From assembly GCA_036345935.2 (NCBI GenBank), contig JADWOT020000001.1, forward strand, positions 10,650,192-10,714,191: a DNA stretch of 64,000 nt. The letters run 5' to 3'. Positions 11,241 to 24,680 of the stretch are shown one piece after another (within the stretch, counting starts at the first letter, position 1; the number at the start of each line of letters is the position of its first letter). Source of the stretch: Taenia hydatigena (Eukaryota > Platyhelminthes > Cestoda > Cyclophyllidea > Taeniidae). The translations under genes and the position numbers were made by a program. The notes under the pieces are model-generated. The model saw only the letters and a list, made by a program, of their open reading frames with translations. It made no database searches and was not told the DNA's origin.

Positions 11241-14200
11241 TAGTCCACAACTTTCTACGTTTCATCCTAAAGCTTCAATCTATCTATCTCCTTCTTTCCG
11301 CAGTTTCGCGATTCCATACATTTCATACGCCTGGCTTCGCGTTGGATTGCATTGCATTTCATCTTTGCATGTGCGCGTATGATTTGTGATTTTGATTGCA
11401 CCCCTTGCTTCAAAATCTAGCATCCCATGAGGAATGGACTTGCCGAATGAGATTATTTAATAACTTTAACCTCATACGGTCATGAAGCGCATTATCAACA
11501 ATTTCTCCGTGTCGCTCATGAGACTTACCACGCTCTTGAACGAATGAACAAGCGTATGCTTGCGTTGGTGCGTAGGAGATGTGTTGATGGTCATAGTGGC
11601 CGGATCGAAATTACAGCCTTTGCCAGGATGGAAAGCATATTGATGGGGAAATTAGCGTTACAAGAGCAGTCACATTGGATACAACTTTTCACCCCTTCCC
11701 TTCAGTCACATCACCTTTTTCAGGGACTATTTACCACTAAGAAGTATTGAGTGGTATGAGTGAACAAATTAAAATAGTGGGCTTAGTAGGGATTGGCTTT
11801 ATAGTGTGCATTGACAAAAGCCGAAATAGGCTTGTAAACGTCAAAAACTAATTTTGAGGGTGGGTCTTGTGCCTCTTGGAGCACTATACGTAATCCATGC
11901 CTTTATTCGTGTTAATGCTCCAATCGCAGTTCCATGCTCCATCATTCTCTGTATTTATTCGTAAGCTGCGTGAAGGATTACCAGCTTGTTGGTTAACGTT
12001 AAAGTCGCAGTCGCGTTAGGACATTGACCTGCGAGCATGGGCTGTACGTTGCTGTTTCCTACGGTGCTATCGCGTTTGTGATGTGAAGGGAGATCGGTAC
12101 GTGGAGTGCCTCCTTGGGTTGAAGTACTTTTTTCACTAGTCATGAGGAGCTGTGTTTTCTGCTTATATTTGCTACGCCATTTCTGCTCAGCCTTCTGCAG
12201 CACTTGAGGGAAGATGTTGTTCGATCACTTCGACGATTAGGCGTTTGGTTTCCATGGGCAAAGTGCTCATGATCTAGTCCCTTAAAACACTTGTCTACTT
12301 TGGAAGTGTTCGCCTTGGGATGTACTGTTCCGCCTTTGATGTGATGCATTAGCTTCATTTCCAAGTGCTGCAATCGACTCTTTAGCGTGCTTGTTGGCTA
12401 TTGTATTAGTATGGAGTGTCACTTGTTGAAGTGGAGCCTGAGGGCACCATTGAGTATGCTTACCCATGGATTAGTGGAGTGATAGACAACCTTTGCAGTG
12501 TTTGTTATTTACCAACGTCACGTGCAAATTCAGCTTAAATGTACACGTGTTGCTTTGCGTGGACGAGAAGAGGCGAAATTTCTTCTCTCAATGCACATTA
12601 CTGGCCAAGTTCTGGGTAAGTAGATGGGTTTGTATGTAGCAATTTTACCGTCTGGCAGGTGGACTTCTCCGCACTTTCCCTACATCGCTGATAACTTATC
12701 GAGGAAATTCTTGTCAGCAGTGAACTAGAAGACGAATCCGCCAAAGTGAGGAAGCCTTTTCAACTTGTCAAACACTTTTTGACAGACAAGGAAAGCTAGT
12801 GAACATTGGACACTTTGACATTACTTCTCTAAAGATCAGTTGGAATTTTGTGTACTTGCCGAACACACAGGTAGTTCTTCAAACGAGTTCATTTTTCTTT
12901 CTCTATCTTAAGTTTGCGGCCACTTTGATCAAAAGGCATAAAATAGAATCAATTATTGCGGAAAAGAGAAGGCGCACACATTAACGCAGTTTGATGGAGA
13001 AGAGCTTTGTATGCTCTCTAGGGCGCACTAGATGTTGCCCGGCCCCGAGTTATGTGCATTCTGCCTAATTGTCACCCAAAATGAGTAAGCAAACATGTCC
13101 TACACACGGCTGCACAAGTATCATTCAGATGAGCACAGATATAATGTGCACGAAAAGACATCTGGTGTATCGCCTAATTTGGCGATAGTACAGTGCTGTG
13201 GCATCATAGTCCTCAGCGTACTCATTGGAGATGCCAAATATGTCTTTGATTCTCACCCACGGTGGGTTCCATAGCTCTGTCCTTTGGGTCTCACTTAGTT
13301 CAATAAAGATTTATTAGCAAACAAAGCGCCATATTACGGTAGAAAAGGAGGTCACGAATGTCGGGCACTTCAGCTACCATGTGCCATGCCTACGAACAGA
13401 TCCGAGGCTAAGGTAGTAGCTCACGTGTGAATAAATTGAACTGTCGTGCAATTATGGATGACTTCTTGCCAAAAGGAGGCATCGAAACCAAAAGGAAGAA
13501 CCTGGAGTCCTTATCGAAGGCGTAACTCCTTTCGGCCGGGAGTTGATCATCATACGAAGCTGTGATATTTAGCAAGGAAAGTGAATTGAGCATCACTACA
13601 AAGCGCGTGATGCAAAATTTTGTAGTTTACACTACTGAATCTCTATTACCATACATGCATCGTCCTTTTTATTTACCAACACTATGAAATAAGAAAATCC
13701 CTTTGCTTACTATTTCTTTCTTTAGTAAATGTAGTAGTGCGGCAAATCCAGCGTCAAACATTGCATAGATAGTACAGCAAAAGATAGTAAAAGGAATGAG
13801 AAAAGAAAAGGTAAAATTATGCCTATGAAACTGCTCAGTTTCTTCCAAGTCGCAAAATGTGCCTAAAAGGTAGGCAAATCCGAAATTCTCCTTTTCATCC
13901 TTCTCTTTTTGCCCAACCCTGCATTCACGCTTCTCTTCAGCAATTGTTTTAACATCTACAATGACAAGTCCATTTCTTTGCACACGTTTTCTTATGCATA
14001 CACCTGTCCGTTTTCTGTCACTAACGTCAAGATTTAATTATTTATTTTGGATTTCAAAACAAGGCGGTAAACAGGGATTGCAATAGGCTCTCACAACTAT
14101 GGTCAGTTTTCTACAGATTGCAAACGAGAGAGGAGTCTTGGTGACGCTTGGTCAGTCAAGTAAAAAAATCGATCAACATCTTGTGGCTTTGCAACAGTAG

Positions 14201-17200
14201 TCGGACGGTCTCTCTACCGCCTGCAATGCGATATAGGTCCTAGCCACCACTGTTAACAGAACCTACAATGCTCCACCTTAGGGTTCTAGAACCCTTTGTA
14301 TTGATGGCTGCATCTTTTCCCATTAGTTCATCACTAGTGTCAGACTGATGCTCCTCCTTAGGCGGCATTGGCTTGGCAATATAAAATCAAGAACTGGTGT
14401 CGTCATCATACTGCTACTGCGCACTGTTTTAGCAGTGAGGATATTCTGCTTTAAACTCCGGTGACAAGATGTCGGCAGCACTGTGCTTGGCGGCGCCGAG
14501 GGAGGAACCGTAAATGCGCTCATGCCTGCGCAAGTGCGCAAGTTGATGATCAAAACACAGTAATGGGAAGCATATAAGTGGACAAGTAGGCACATGAGAT
14601 TAACAAGCTTGGTACGAAACGGTCGAATTCGCTCATACCATCTGCATCAGAGATGTGAAATTGATCAGCTAGACACTGATTTCTATTATTTTATAAATAT
14701 AATCGAATAAACCATCCGGAGAAATCAGATCGAAAAGGACTCCAAATAGCATTGAGATATTACGACATAAAGACTAACGGATAACTTGGATGCTGTATTA
14801 GCATTGTGGTGCGACGGGAATGGCAGGACGGGATGGTAGTTGTTGTCAACACATCACATCAATAGAAGGCAGTATTCTGGTTCATGGGTAACAAGCCGAG
14901 AAACTCGTTTGTGCTCTTGCTGCTTAAGGCAATTTCGACTGTTGGCAGCCGCAGCTTGCTAGTGGTTCCAGCCTCACCAGCAATGTTCACGAAGTTGATC
15001 GAGAAAGATTAGAGGAGCTCCCATGGTCCGCGTGACCATGAACTGACTAGTCGCAATCATGTATACGGAAAAGATTGACCTGATCACAGGTTGTAGATCA
15101 CCAATGCAAGTCAAATACTTTTGTAATCTCATCCTTCTTGGGGCTGCTTACCTTTTACTACTTACTTACCAAATCAGTAGGAGGATATTCATTCTACCTT
15201 CTACGCAGTCGGTTTCTAAAGAAAAACAACTTAAATTCACTGAAGTTTGTTCAGGATTCTAGAAAATGAGTAATGTATGTGCAGTGAATGGGAAGAGAAG
15301 TGCAGATATGTGAGGTATCAAGTGAAGTTGTAGGGAAGGAGAAGCATTTAGAGACAAGGATCACTGATTACAGAATGCTGCAGAAGAGGAACACAAATAC
15401 AATAAGAAGTTATTTGTTGTTGAGGCAGATGAGAGAGAAATGCGAGGATGGAACAGAATCATTAAATCATTTGGGCGCACTAATTGAATTTAAACAGGGG
15501 TTTACTTTGCCTTGATAGGACTGACTTCACAATTCTTCCCCATCTTGCGTTGCCTCCTATCAATATCGACCAGACATAAATTGGTGCTGTGTAACTCGAG
15601 AACAACCGTCAAGTCCCAATCCTAATTAAATTTGGATAAGAGCGGTAAAAAGGAGTGCAGCTACGTGACCAAGCTCACCACACATCAAGGGGACCTCAGT
15701 TGCCATTGTTTAGTACTAAAACTGTCGCAAGCAATTAGGGTAGGAAACAAGATGCACACATCCCGTTCTAAATCAAATCGAAGCTAAAAGGAGTTAAAAA
15801 GAAGCAGGTTTGACCTGATTTGTCGTTTTTAGATGCTGGAGCTTCGGCCCTCACGGAATTCTTTCCCGAATATGTCTAGCGACGCATCGCCCGCAACATA
15901 GGAAAAACCAATTATGGGAGACAACGAGCTACATGCCCCATTTCCTCTCAGATCTGTTTCGAAAGAGATGAATAAGGCTAAATCGTTATGACTGTGCTAA
16001 CTTAGGATTCTTTACCATGGTAGACGTACTAAAATTCGGTCATAGAGATATAACTACCAGAATTGCAGCTGGCAAGCTTCTAGGCCACGTTAAAAGCCAT
16101 CTCTGGCCTTGGTGTCTAATTTTGGTAGCGTGTTTTGATGTTTGACTACCATTGCAGCATCAAGTTCACTGCGTATTTTGATAAGTGATGGAACACTCCA
16201 ACCGAAACTGACCGACAGTCTTTATGAGCCAACATCACTCGATTCCCACACTCTCACCAGGGACAATACGACCTGGAGGCATCAACTGTGGCAACATTTA
16301 GTTGATCTTCCATTTATAACTACCATCGCAAGTTATGGTTTCGAGATTTAGTCTTTCCGACCTAGTTGACCTTTATCGGTTGGGTTGATAGTCGAGTAAT
16401 TTCTATCATTCTTATGTGTGTGTAGTTCCCTTAGTAGCATGTTATTAACTCTGTTGTTTGAATTTGGGTGGGTTTGGTTAAGACTTTTATAGAGGCACTC
16501 AAGATAAGGTGTTCATTCCGTAAATAGTCGATCGCCCTTCCTGGTCGAGCACCGATCAGCCATGTGGCTTATACAGGGCCTGACCCATTGGCAGTTTTTT
16601 GATGCCATTGGCTTAGTTCGCAGATCGAAATCACTGACCACGTAATTAATCAACATCGGACCTTGATTTTACGGTTCAACCTGGGTCGTCGCATATGATT
16701 GGCGATCTGATGTTGGGATAACGCTGCTGTCTATTGAGATTCTAATAAATAGTTTATTTATAACCATAACTCGTCAAGGCAGGTTGGAAGGGGATGACCA
16801 TTGTCTTCACTGCCAGGCATCACTTTCTCCTTCACTTGTACGCAGGACGTACCATGCTTCTGACGGATAACAAACACACTCTCGGTTGGGATGTAAAACA
16901 TGGTCTTTCATAAATAACCATCTCACTTTTGGCGGTCCTAATTGAGAGCGTAGGCACTGTCTACAGCCCTTTATAAGTTCCACATTCAAAATTCCATTAA
17001 AAACTCACTTTAAGCTTCACTTGGAAATTCGGATGGCTCAATCGTCATGGAAGGAGGTGTGCTGCAGTGCATTCTTTTCTTTCAGGGTTACAATCAAACA
17101 TTGACTCATGATGAAGCAGCGCGAGTGGTTTATTGGCTACTGAAGTACTACTCTTTAGGCCTCATTTAGAAAATGCCATAACAAAAACACAAAACTGAAG

Positions 17201-20200
17201 GTTTGGACAGTAGAGTTGAAATCTATGGATGGTCAGAGTGCAGAATGCGTAGCAAATTTTTAGCACTAGCATCTGTTTTTGCATCAAAAGTCTACCTTCA
17301 GAATACCCTTACCAATTCTGTTGGAGACAGCATTCACCAAACAAAGAGAAATGCATTCAACTCTAGGAAATGGACAGGTTGGCTGTTATCCACTCTGTGT
17401 AAGATGCAATGGAATTGTTTGAAAAAGTAAAATTCCGCGTGCACCTTTTATAACGAGTGAATTTATGATCTCCATTGCTTTTAGTTACAGATTTTCAGAC
17501 CCGAAGGGCAGCGGAGAAATAGACATGGGAAAATTAAAACTCAGTAATGTTGCTGGAAATGTAAAAGACGCAAGTAACTTCAAAGCCTCTTTTGTGCTTT
17601 TGAAAGATACAACCTAGTTGCTTCTACTAGTTACATCGGCCAAATCTTCACACGACAAATTTGGATTGTCGTTTTGCGTGGGTTTTCTGGTAACTGCAGT
17701 TGTGCCCGGTTTTTGGTTGGAGAAGCTTCAAATGTGCAACAATGGTGAAAATTCAGTAAATAATAAAGGCAGCCAGGTTTAAATGACGTTTTTGAACTTG
17801 GAAACCACCAACGGCAAATTTTGGCAACTTGAAGCGACTGTCAAGGCTTTTACCGGCAGAGGGCATTAGGGTGGATTTCCATACGCGTTGATTCTCTTCA
17901 CCAAATGCTTGGTGCTTACAAGTTTTACGTTTTCACAAAGAATTTGGAAAGACCTTAAGCGTTGTATCTCCAATCGTCCCTTGGATTGCATTCGACCAGC
18001 ATCCACCACCTTGTTGCTGTTAAATTTTGAGGTGGAATGTCAACACTACTGATGCTTTGCTCAGTAGCCGGCAAACAGAGCGACGTTTTCGCAGCTGCGA
18101 CAGGGGTTGTTTTGGCAGAGACGCCACCACAAAAGAAGAAGTCATTCATCTGAGTCTGTGTGTAGAGTCATGTCAAGGAGAATGCTTTTCAGTCCACAAA
18201 ATGGTAGCAGTAATTTAAGATGAGTGCTTGCGCAAACGGAGTCGCGATGTCACATGCTTCTACATGTTAACTTCCCCGCTTGCATTCTATCCAACTGTGC
18301 CTTAGTTGCCATTGTGAACTGCATTCGATTCACTTGATAACAGTAAGTCTGGCTAACTAATTTGATAATTATTTATTTGAGCTACCAGACAAAAGTGGTT
18401 TGATGAATATTATTCATAGCCGGAATCAGAGACTGCTTCCCTGACTGTGAATCGAGCCCTGGTGTGAAGGTGTATGTGTGTACACCTAGTGCACAATGTA
18501 GATTAAAGAGAGCGAAGAATTGTACTCAGCGTCGTAAAAACCACTTGCTAAATACGATGACTGGTACATTTGAAAGAGTGATGCCGAATTCAGAGCATTG
18601 GTTATTGGGATAAGGTGATCGTGTGCCGAATACGGATTCTGGTAGGAGCAGCTTTAATACTGATGTCGCTGTTGGACTAGATTCGTGGCCGGAGTGTGCT
18701 GACCATATGATGTTGTTGCCTAGACGCAATTAATGCTCTTTCCATCGCCTATCTAATAACCGCGGAAATCGTTTATAGTGGATTGATCTTCACCGAAGGT
18801 TTCCTTTTACGAAAGCGCTACTTCTGACACCATAACTGCCATCTAATTTCCATATTTCCTTCCTTTAATCATTTCTACTCCAAGTCAGGGATCGCCTCAT
18901 TCAGTCAGGAGTGAAGACTACGGATTTGCGTAAATAGGTCACTACTGAAAGCGTTAATGATTGGATTGCTAAGGTTTTGTTTGTCTGCGTTCTTGGACTG
19001 CAGTAGCAGGAAGAATTGGACCCTTTGCCAGCACATTTTCCTTACTAAAATGTAAATCTCAAACATGTCGAACAATAATTAAAGATGGCTAACACGTGTT
19101 GAAATCCATTTCGATAACTACCACGGAAAGAAGGAGGCCTTGTCAATCGCTCCAAATTGCAGAGGTAAAATTCATGCCCATCGCGAGTTTGGTCTCACTA
19201 CCACCACCTGGTCAGGAATCGGAGGTCACCTAATTAATAAAATATTTAAACTGCTGGTGGTGGGAGGAGACTAGCCGCATAGCCATACGTGGTTTCATCC
19301 GAAAATCTCGCCGCTACTTTCCCAATAGCAGGTAGTATCAATTGTTGTTTGATTTCTTACTAAGCTGCTACACTTAGGTTTGGGTGGAGACCGCACGCTA
19401 CCTGTGGACTGGGCACTTACTTTCAAGGGGAAGAAGAAGTTCGTTTGCAACGGAGGTGTTCACGTGTGGGCACAGTTGTGGTGAGGTGGTAATGGTGCCA
19501 ATAGGATGCCCAATTCCAGCTATAGCAGATCACGACTTTCGACGATTAAGGAGACATAACAAACAGACATTAATGCTTCTATGCAAATGACTTTAAATAG
19601 AATTTGAAAGATTTCACATTGCAAATGATGGGAGTCGGTATCAGGAAGGCGCTTTATATCAGCTCATTCGTACACCTTCCCCAAACAAACTCCACTACTA
19701 CTGTTTCCACGCCAAAAGCCAATTTTGAGAAAATCAAGTAGGTGATGCATTTTGTGGATACGAGAAGATGCTTGTCCATTACAAAGAGGACCCCACGCGC
19801 ATTACCTTGACAATACCACTTCAATGTTTGCACCCGTATCACTGCCACCTGGAGTAGCAGGCTACTTTTCTTAGATCTTGTGTGATGCAGTAGGTGCCAG
19901 ATTAAAGAATCCGAAATACAAGAACATGAAGATCGAGGTTCTCAAATGAGCTAGCGAAACATTGTTTATATAAATAGCTGTTTTTCGTACCATAAATATT
20001 GTGGTTTTTTAACTAGTTCATAAAACATCGAATTAAGGGACTCACAGAAGAGGAAGATGATGATACACTGGGTGTGTGGTCCACCGTACCATCAACAGCA
20101 GCTACACTGCCGATCATTTTGATAGAAGTTGATATCAAGCAAACAATCATTCAGAACTAACTAACTAACTTAGAGAAGTAGTATTTTCGCACAAAATAAA

Positions 20201-20565
20201 CGAACACATGCCTCTCCTAAAGGAACACAGACAACAAAAAGCACAAGAATTTGCCTCTCGATGAACGCTGTACCTATCATACAATACTAGAAGGAAGTGT
20301 ACCCAAGGTTTAGTTACTCTTATCATCTAGATAAATATGTTCGACGCCTGAAAATGATTGGAGCAACTAGCGAGGTCTAGAGGCCAGCCCACCCGACGAA
20401 GGTACAAGGACCATCCAAGTGACCGTAAATAAGACTTAGAGCTGGACAGACAACAAATGTAAAAATCTTTTGCTAAATATTTTATTACTATGTTAAATTG
20501 CAACGACATGTTGTCTGGTTTACACATAAACACCTAACCGAGTCCTTCATTGTTCACAGACTGAT
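11241..20565. other. Long gene-free stretch
   Basis: More than 9 kb with only short unsupported frames on both strands. I recognised no protein family, RNA gene, LTR or terminal inverted repeat. Unrecognised decayed repeats are likely, but I could not delimit any. Confidence 0.4.
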
Positions 20566-21185
20566 TGTAGCATCCCAAGGCTCCCTTGAAGGCAAAAAGG
20601 GAGAACACTAGGGTAGAATACATATGTTCAACAGACAGAGGGGAATCAGTGCTGGCATGGCTCGGGGGCCAGTCTACGCAACTAGGGCAATATGGCAACC
20701 TCTGTCAACCTGACTGAAACACGTAGTCTAACCAAACAAAGTATTGCAATGACAGTGTTCTCGATCCTCTGCATGTTATTCGCATAGGCTGCATTTGCAG
20801 GGATTTCTTCATTCGCCTCCCCACCTCTGCGTCTATGCCTAATACGAGAAAGTTAATTGTTCTGAGACACACTTACTGTCTTATACAAAATGTGGATTAA
20901 TGGCGGCTTAATAGCAAGTTGCTCGATGGTCATTGTCGGCGCTGGGGGATACGCCCTGTGTTCCTGCCACTGGCCTACAAGATGCGGTTAAAGAAACATG
21001 TGTCATATTTTGTTTGTTTGAACTACCAATTTCGGTCAGGGCCACAGAGAGGTAGTCATATTGCCCTAGCTGCAAAGGCTAGCCTCTAGGCCAGCAGCTT
21101 GATTCCTTCTGTCCGTTCAATGTATATATATTCTACTCTAGCATTCTGCCTTCTTTTGTCTTCAAGGGAGCCTCGGGACGCTACA
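20566..21185. mobile_element. MITE-like element with ~180 bp terminal inverted repeats
   Basis: The left ~180 bp (20566-20745) and right ~180 bp (21007-21185) are inverted copies of each other. Both begin TGTAG at the outer end and continue as a TCCCRAGGCTCCCTTGAAG-like word, then a stretch containing CTAGGGCAATATG. The inner ends carry a GTTTGTTTGAAC-like word in both. Between them lie ~260 bp without a coding frame. Long inverted termini, a short non-coding core and further copies of the same end at 32190 and 34870 fit a non-autonomous DNA transposon. I could not see a convincing target-site duplication, so the superfamily is unknown. Confidence 0.75.
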
Positions 21186-21782
21186 ACATGAGTACTACAC
21201 TACTGCGCTAATAAAGGCAAAGAAAAATTGCACGGAAATCAAATTATTAACAATGAGAATCTATGAAAAGACTTGTTCTTGACTGACGTGTGCAATAAGA
21301 ATTATTGGAACTAAAAGCCTATTTAAATTTTCGTGTAAGTGCCTTAATGAAATCGTTGTCAGCAAAGCTTCTAACTAGCATTTTGCGTAAAATAAAAAGC
21401 CTTTTTCATTGCAACACACAAAGTTGAAAAATACTTCTGTCAATTACTTTGCTTTTTCCATGTCCAATGCCCTACCGTGTATTCAGCGGTCTATATGAAA
21501 TATCGGGTTTGGTGTGGTCGTTGCTGTGCCTGGTTTAAATTTGCGCCGGAGAGTTCGGATATGTGAGTATTTATTTTGAAAGTTTTTGACTTATTTTATG
21601 CATACGCATAAGTAAACTTGTGATTTTGACATGTTTGCGTTGATAGCGACTCTTGAGGCTTGCTGAATTTGTCGTTAGTGAAAGGCTTGAATTATGTCAA
21701 CGTATTTGATTAAATGCTGACGTGGGATTTTGCACCGGGACGGTGTCTGCTGTTTTTGGCTGTGTAAAGTCTTTTTCGAATT
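21186..21782. other. Gene-free stretch
   Basis: Short A/T-rich spacer between the MITE and a candidate first exon. No recognised feature. Confidence 0.4.
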
Positions 21783-21911
21783 ATGACGAAATGTGGGAGA
21801 TCAGATTTTCCTGTTATTGGTTATCAGTGTTTTATTTGTGGCGATAAATTGCATATCGAATTGGCGGGTTCGCCACTTGAGGACGGTCGAATCATTGTGT
21901 ACGAATCAGCG
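21783..21911 (+). CDS. Candidate first exon with Cys-x2-Cys motif
   Basis: An ATG opens 43 codons that end exactly at a good donor (GCG, then GTAAGG) in phase 0. The peptide contains YQCFICGDKLHIEL, a Cys-x2-Cys knuckle like the first half of a zinc-binding domain, plus another Cys at residue 4. A compatible second exon may lie at 22103-22186 (28 codons, phase 0, acceptor TATTGCAG, donor GTGAAT), reading DFPSLAVVDKEKFLALVAV. I cannot continue the gene beyond that, and I do not recognise the family. It could be a zinc-finger gene, a decayed copy, or chance. Confidence 0.3.
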
Positions 21912-23237
21912 GTAAGGTTCGTAATTTCATGATAATTTTTGGGGAAACCACAAAATTAAGCCAAGGAAAGACAATTTAGCGGTTGTGTGATGTGGACTTC
22001 TAACAAAATGTCAGTCTCTAGCTCGCTACTGTGCTAAATACTGCATTAACGTCATTCTAGTGGTTGATTGTGAGAGTCCACTTATGAGATGGCGTATTGC
22101 AGGATTTCCCTTCCCTTGCTGTAGTCGATAAAGAGAAATTTCTGGCTTTGGTGGCAGTTGGTATTAAAATATTGCATGCTACTTCAGTGAATGGATGAAG
22201 GGTTTCGATTCTTGCGAAAGTGGCAAAGCGGTTGGGGTTTAACCCATCCATCTTTTCACCGAGTGATGGCATAATACTAGAGATCGTCTCAGCATCGATG
22301 TGAGAGGAGATGCGGAATAACATGAACTCGAAAATGCCAAAATTATGAGCTAGTGTCTTGCTTTCGCTCTGTGAGGTCATTTAGGCTTTTTTATGTGGCG
22401 ATTTGCTTTCTCCCAGGACAAATCACATGTCACCGGCAACAGCTGATCAATGCTGTGGCAAAAGTGGCTATGTTGGTTAAAGTGTTGGGGTGACCTCCGT
22501 GTATGGCGACAATTTCTTCGCTCCTGAGAAGGGTTATCACACTTCGTTTTTAGTTGCAAAGGATATGGTAAATGTCTCCCCTATTTTGCACAGTCATTAG
22601 TGCTTCGAAAGACTTCACACTCTTTCATCACGAGGCTTGCTGCCCAATTTGACAACGTGTAATTTATTTGGCACGCCTTCTATGAGGCGGAGAACCGCAG
22701 TCTTGGGGCATCGAGTATGTGCGTGAAGGCGAACGCTTAGAAGGTTGTGTCCTTGGTGGGACTCCGAGTGTCACAAACTTGGTTTTTTTCTCGTCCCTAA
22801 TCTCTGCTGTGAGTGCAGCAGAGGTCTTGGTGATTGTGTCGCCTGGTAGGGGCTACAGTAAGTGTTAACTCCCTACTTACCAACGTTATATGTGTTTGAT
22901 GTGCTGATTGTTGGAAATAGGCCTAATGCCCCTTCTTGAAAGTATTATTCGTGTTCTCTTTATAATTGACTGATTTAGGGTGCTATTAGCATACAATGTG
23001 GGGTTAGAGCAGTGAAAAGCATGCAGGAGTTTACCTGGTAAATGGCTGCATTTATATCGTGCAAAATAGTTTCTGATCGATAAAAGAAATGGAACGGCAG
23101 GGCTGTGATGTACCTGTAAAAACTAAGATGGATGGAGTGATGTTCAAAGGGTACATCCATTTTCTGCTATGTAGAAAATTCCGGTTATTTAGACGCCTTT
23201 TTGCATCAATTTTGCTTGCATTGAGTACGAGCAAGTC
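21912..23237. other. Stretch without a recognised gene
   Basis: Apart from the tentative second exon at 22103-22186 (plus), there are minus-strand frames at 22057-22380 (107 codons) and 22377-22559. These abut in the same region but resemble no family I know. Confidence 0.4.
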
Positions 23238-23670
23238 GACAAAGCCCGTAGGGCGGGGACTACGAATTTGGCTCACACTGAATGCAATTTTTAGTACTGA
23301 TCTACACAAGAATGCGATTTTCGCTCCCCTGGGCACTTTTATACTATCAATCTACACAAAACTGCGATTTTCCCTCCTTATGTGGACACTTTTGTAGTAT
23401 TAATCGACACGGGGCAGCAATTTCGTGCCCTTCTATAAGGAAGAATGGTGTATTAGGCTACACGAGACTGCGATGTTCGCGCAATCTGTAGTCAATTTCG
23501 TTGTATTTGTCCACACGAGACTGCGATTCGGGCTCATTGCGTGGGCAATTTTTTGTGTTTGTTCACAAGTGACTGGGATTTGCGCTCATTGTGTGGGCAA
23601 TTTTGTTGTATTGATATGCACGATAATGCGATGTTCGCTCATTATTTGGGCTACTTTGTTCCATTTGAAT
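23238..23670 (+). repeat. Degenerate minisatellite, ~53 bp unit, about 8 copies
   Basis: Successive units of roughly 52-55 bp share the pattern CACACGAGACTGCGATTTTC, then GCTCATTGTGTGGGCAATTT, then TGTTGTATTGATC. Clear units start near 23301, 23355, 23408, 23460, 23513, 23565 and 23618, with a more degenerate unit before 23300. Units differ at many positions and the third is the most divergent, so the array is old. No gene is associated with it. Confidence 0.75.
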
Positions 23671-24275
23671 GAAGTCATTAGGGTGATTATTGAACAGGAG
23701 CATTAATTGCTGTCAACATCAAGCTGATGCACTAAATTGATACTTCTCTCTGACTACTGATTGTGGTGCGATTCGGCCAAGGTTTTTACTCCGAGTTGAA
23801 GATGGCAACGAGATTTGTGAAATTCACGCCAGAAAAAACAAAAAAAAAAACAGATTTTGTGTGTGTTAGGAGCGCAGCTCCTCTTAGTCGTCATGAGTGT
23901 TCAGTGTAAGGTTAGAACTGGGCCTGGTGAGTCTACAGAAAAAGTGATGAATAAATAGGTATGGGCGATCCAGACTACTTTTGACGTCTATTTGGTTCCA
24001 CCCTCTCTCATTAATACTGAATTAAAAAACGCTGAATCCGACTGTCACGTAGTGAGGAAATGAAGTGCGAATGCAGAGCTGGTGTGTGCCCCAAGTTCGG
24101 CGGAGTGTCTGCGTGATGTGATTTCTGCGCAGATGTCGATTGCTCCATGGTGCTTAACTTTGATATGCTACTTCTTGGTTAGTTTTTGGTTATCATCCTC
24201 GGTTTTAAGTTTATGAGTACTCTTTGTTGTCTCATTGTGAAATATTATCATCTGCTCAGTTGCTTCCTTCACATA
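23671..24275. other. Gene-free stretch
   Basis: No recognised feature apart from an A-rich run near 23835-23850. Confidence 0.4.
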
Positions 24276-24680
24276 ATGCCTCCATGCTCCGTTAACCATT
24301 CATTCCCACTTCACTATGACCCCAATTTCCTTACCGACAAGGAACGTGATGCGGCAAAGGCAGTGATCGACAACGCATTGTTGAACCTACTCTCTTCTAC
24401 CACGTTGAGGCTGTTGCTGCAGCAGTATCTTGGCGCCCACGAGCCCAGAGACGGCTGACGATCTCCTGGACAGCTCAGTCTCCTTCGCGTCATCGTGGAA
24501 CGCGACACTGCAGGTTACGTACGGTTATGTGGCGAAGGGGCTACCTGGGCGGTGAAGGAAGTGAGGCTGACAGAAATGGGGAAGAGCCTTAATGGGGCCC
24601 GGGCCATCGCCACGGAATTGGAGGCGAGGGTGGCTGAGTTCCTAGTAATGACTATCGTCTTCAGTCCCTTCCTTTTTTAA
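24276..24680 (+). pseudogene. GC-rich reading frame broken by one in-frame TGA, unknown product
   Basis: Between about 24300 and 24650 the GC content rises well above its surroundings, and one plus-strand frame reads through 134 codons with a single interruption, a TGA at 24456-24458. The parts before and after the TGA are in the same frame. The first part has helical, Leu/Ala-rich sequence (DKERDAAKAVIDNALLNLL). The second has RDTAGYVRLCGEGATW and later MGKSLNGARAIATELE, which look like conserved protein. No GT/AG pair removes the stop. I do not recognise the family. A retrocopied or decayed gene fragment is the simplest reading; a recoded TGA or a sequencing error cannot be excluded. Confidence 0.4.
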
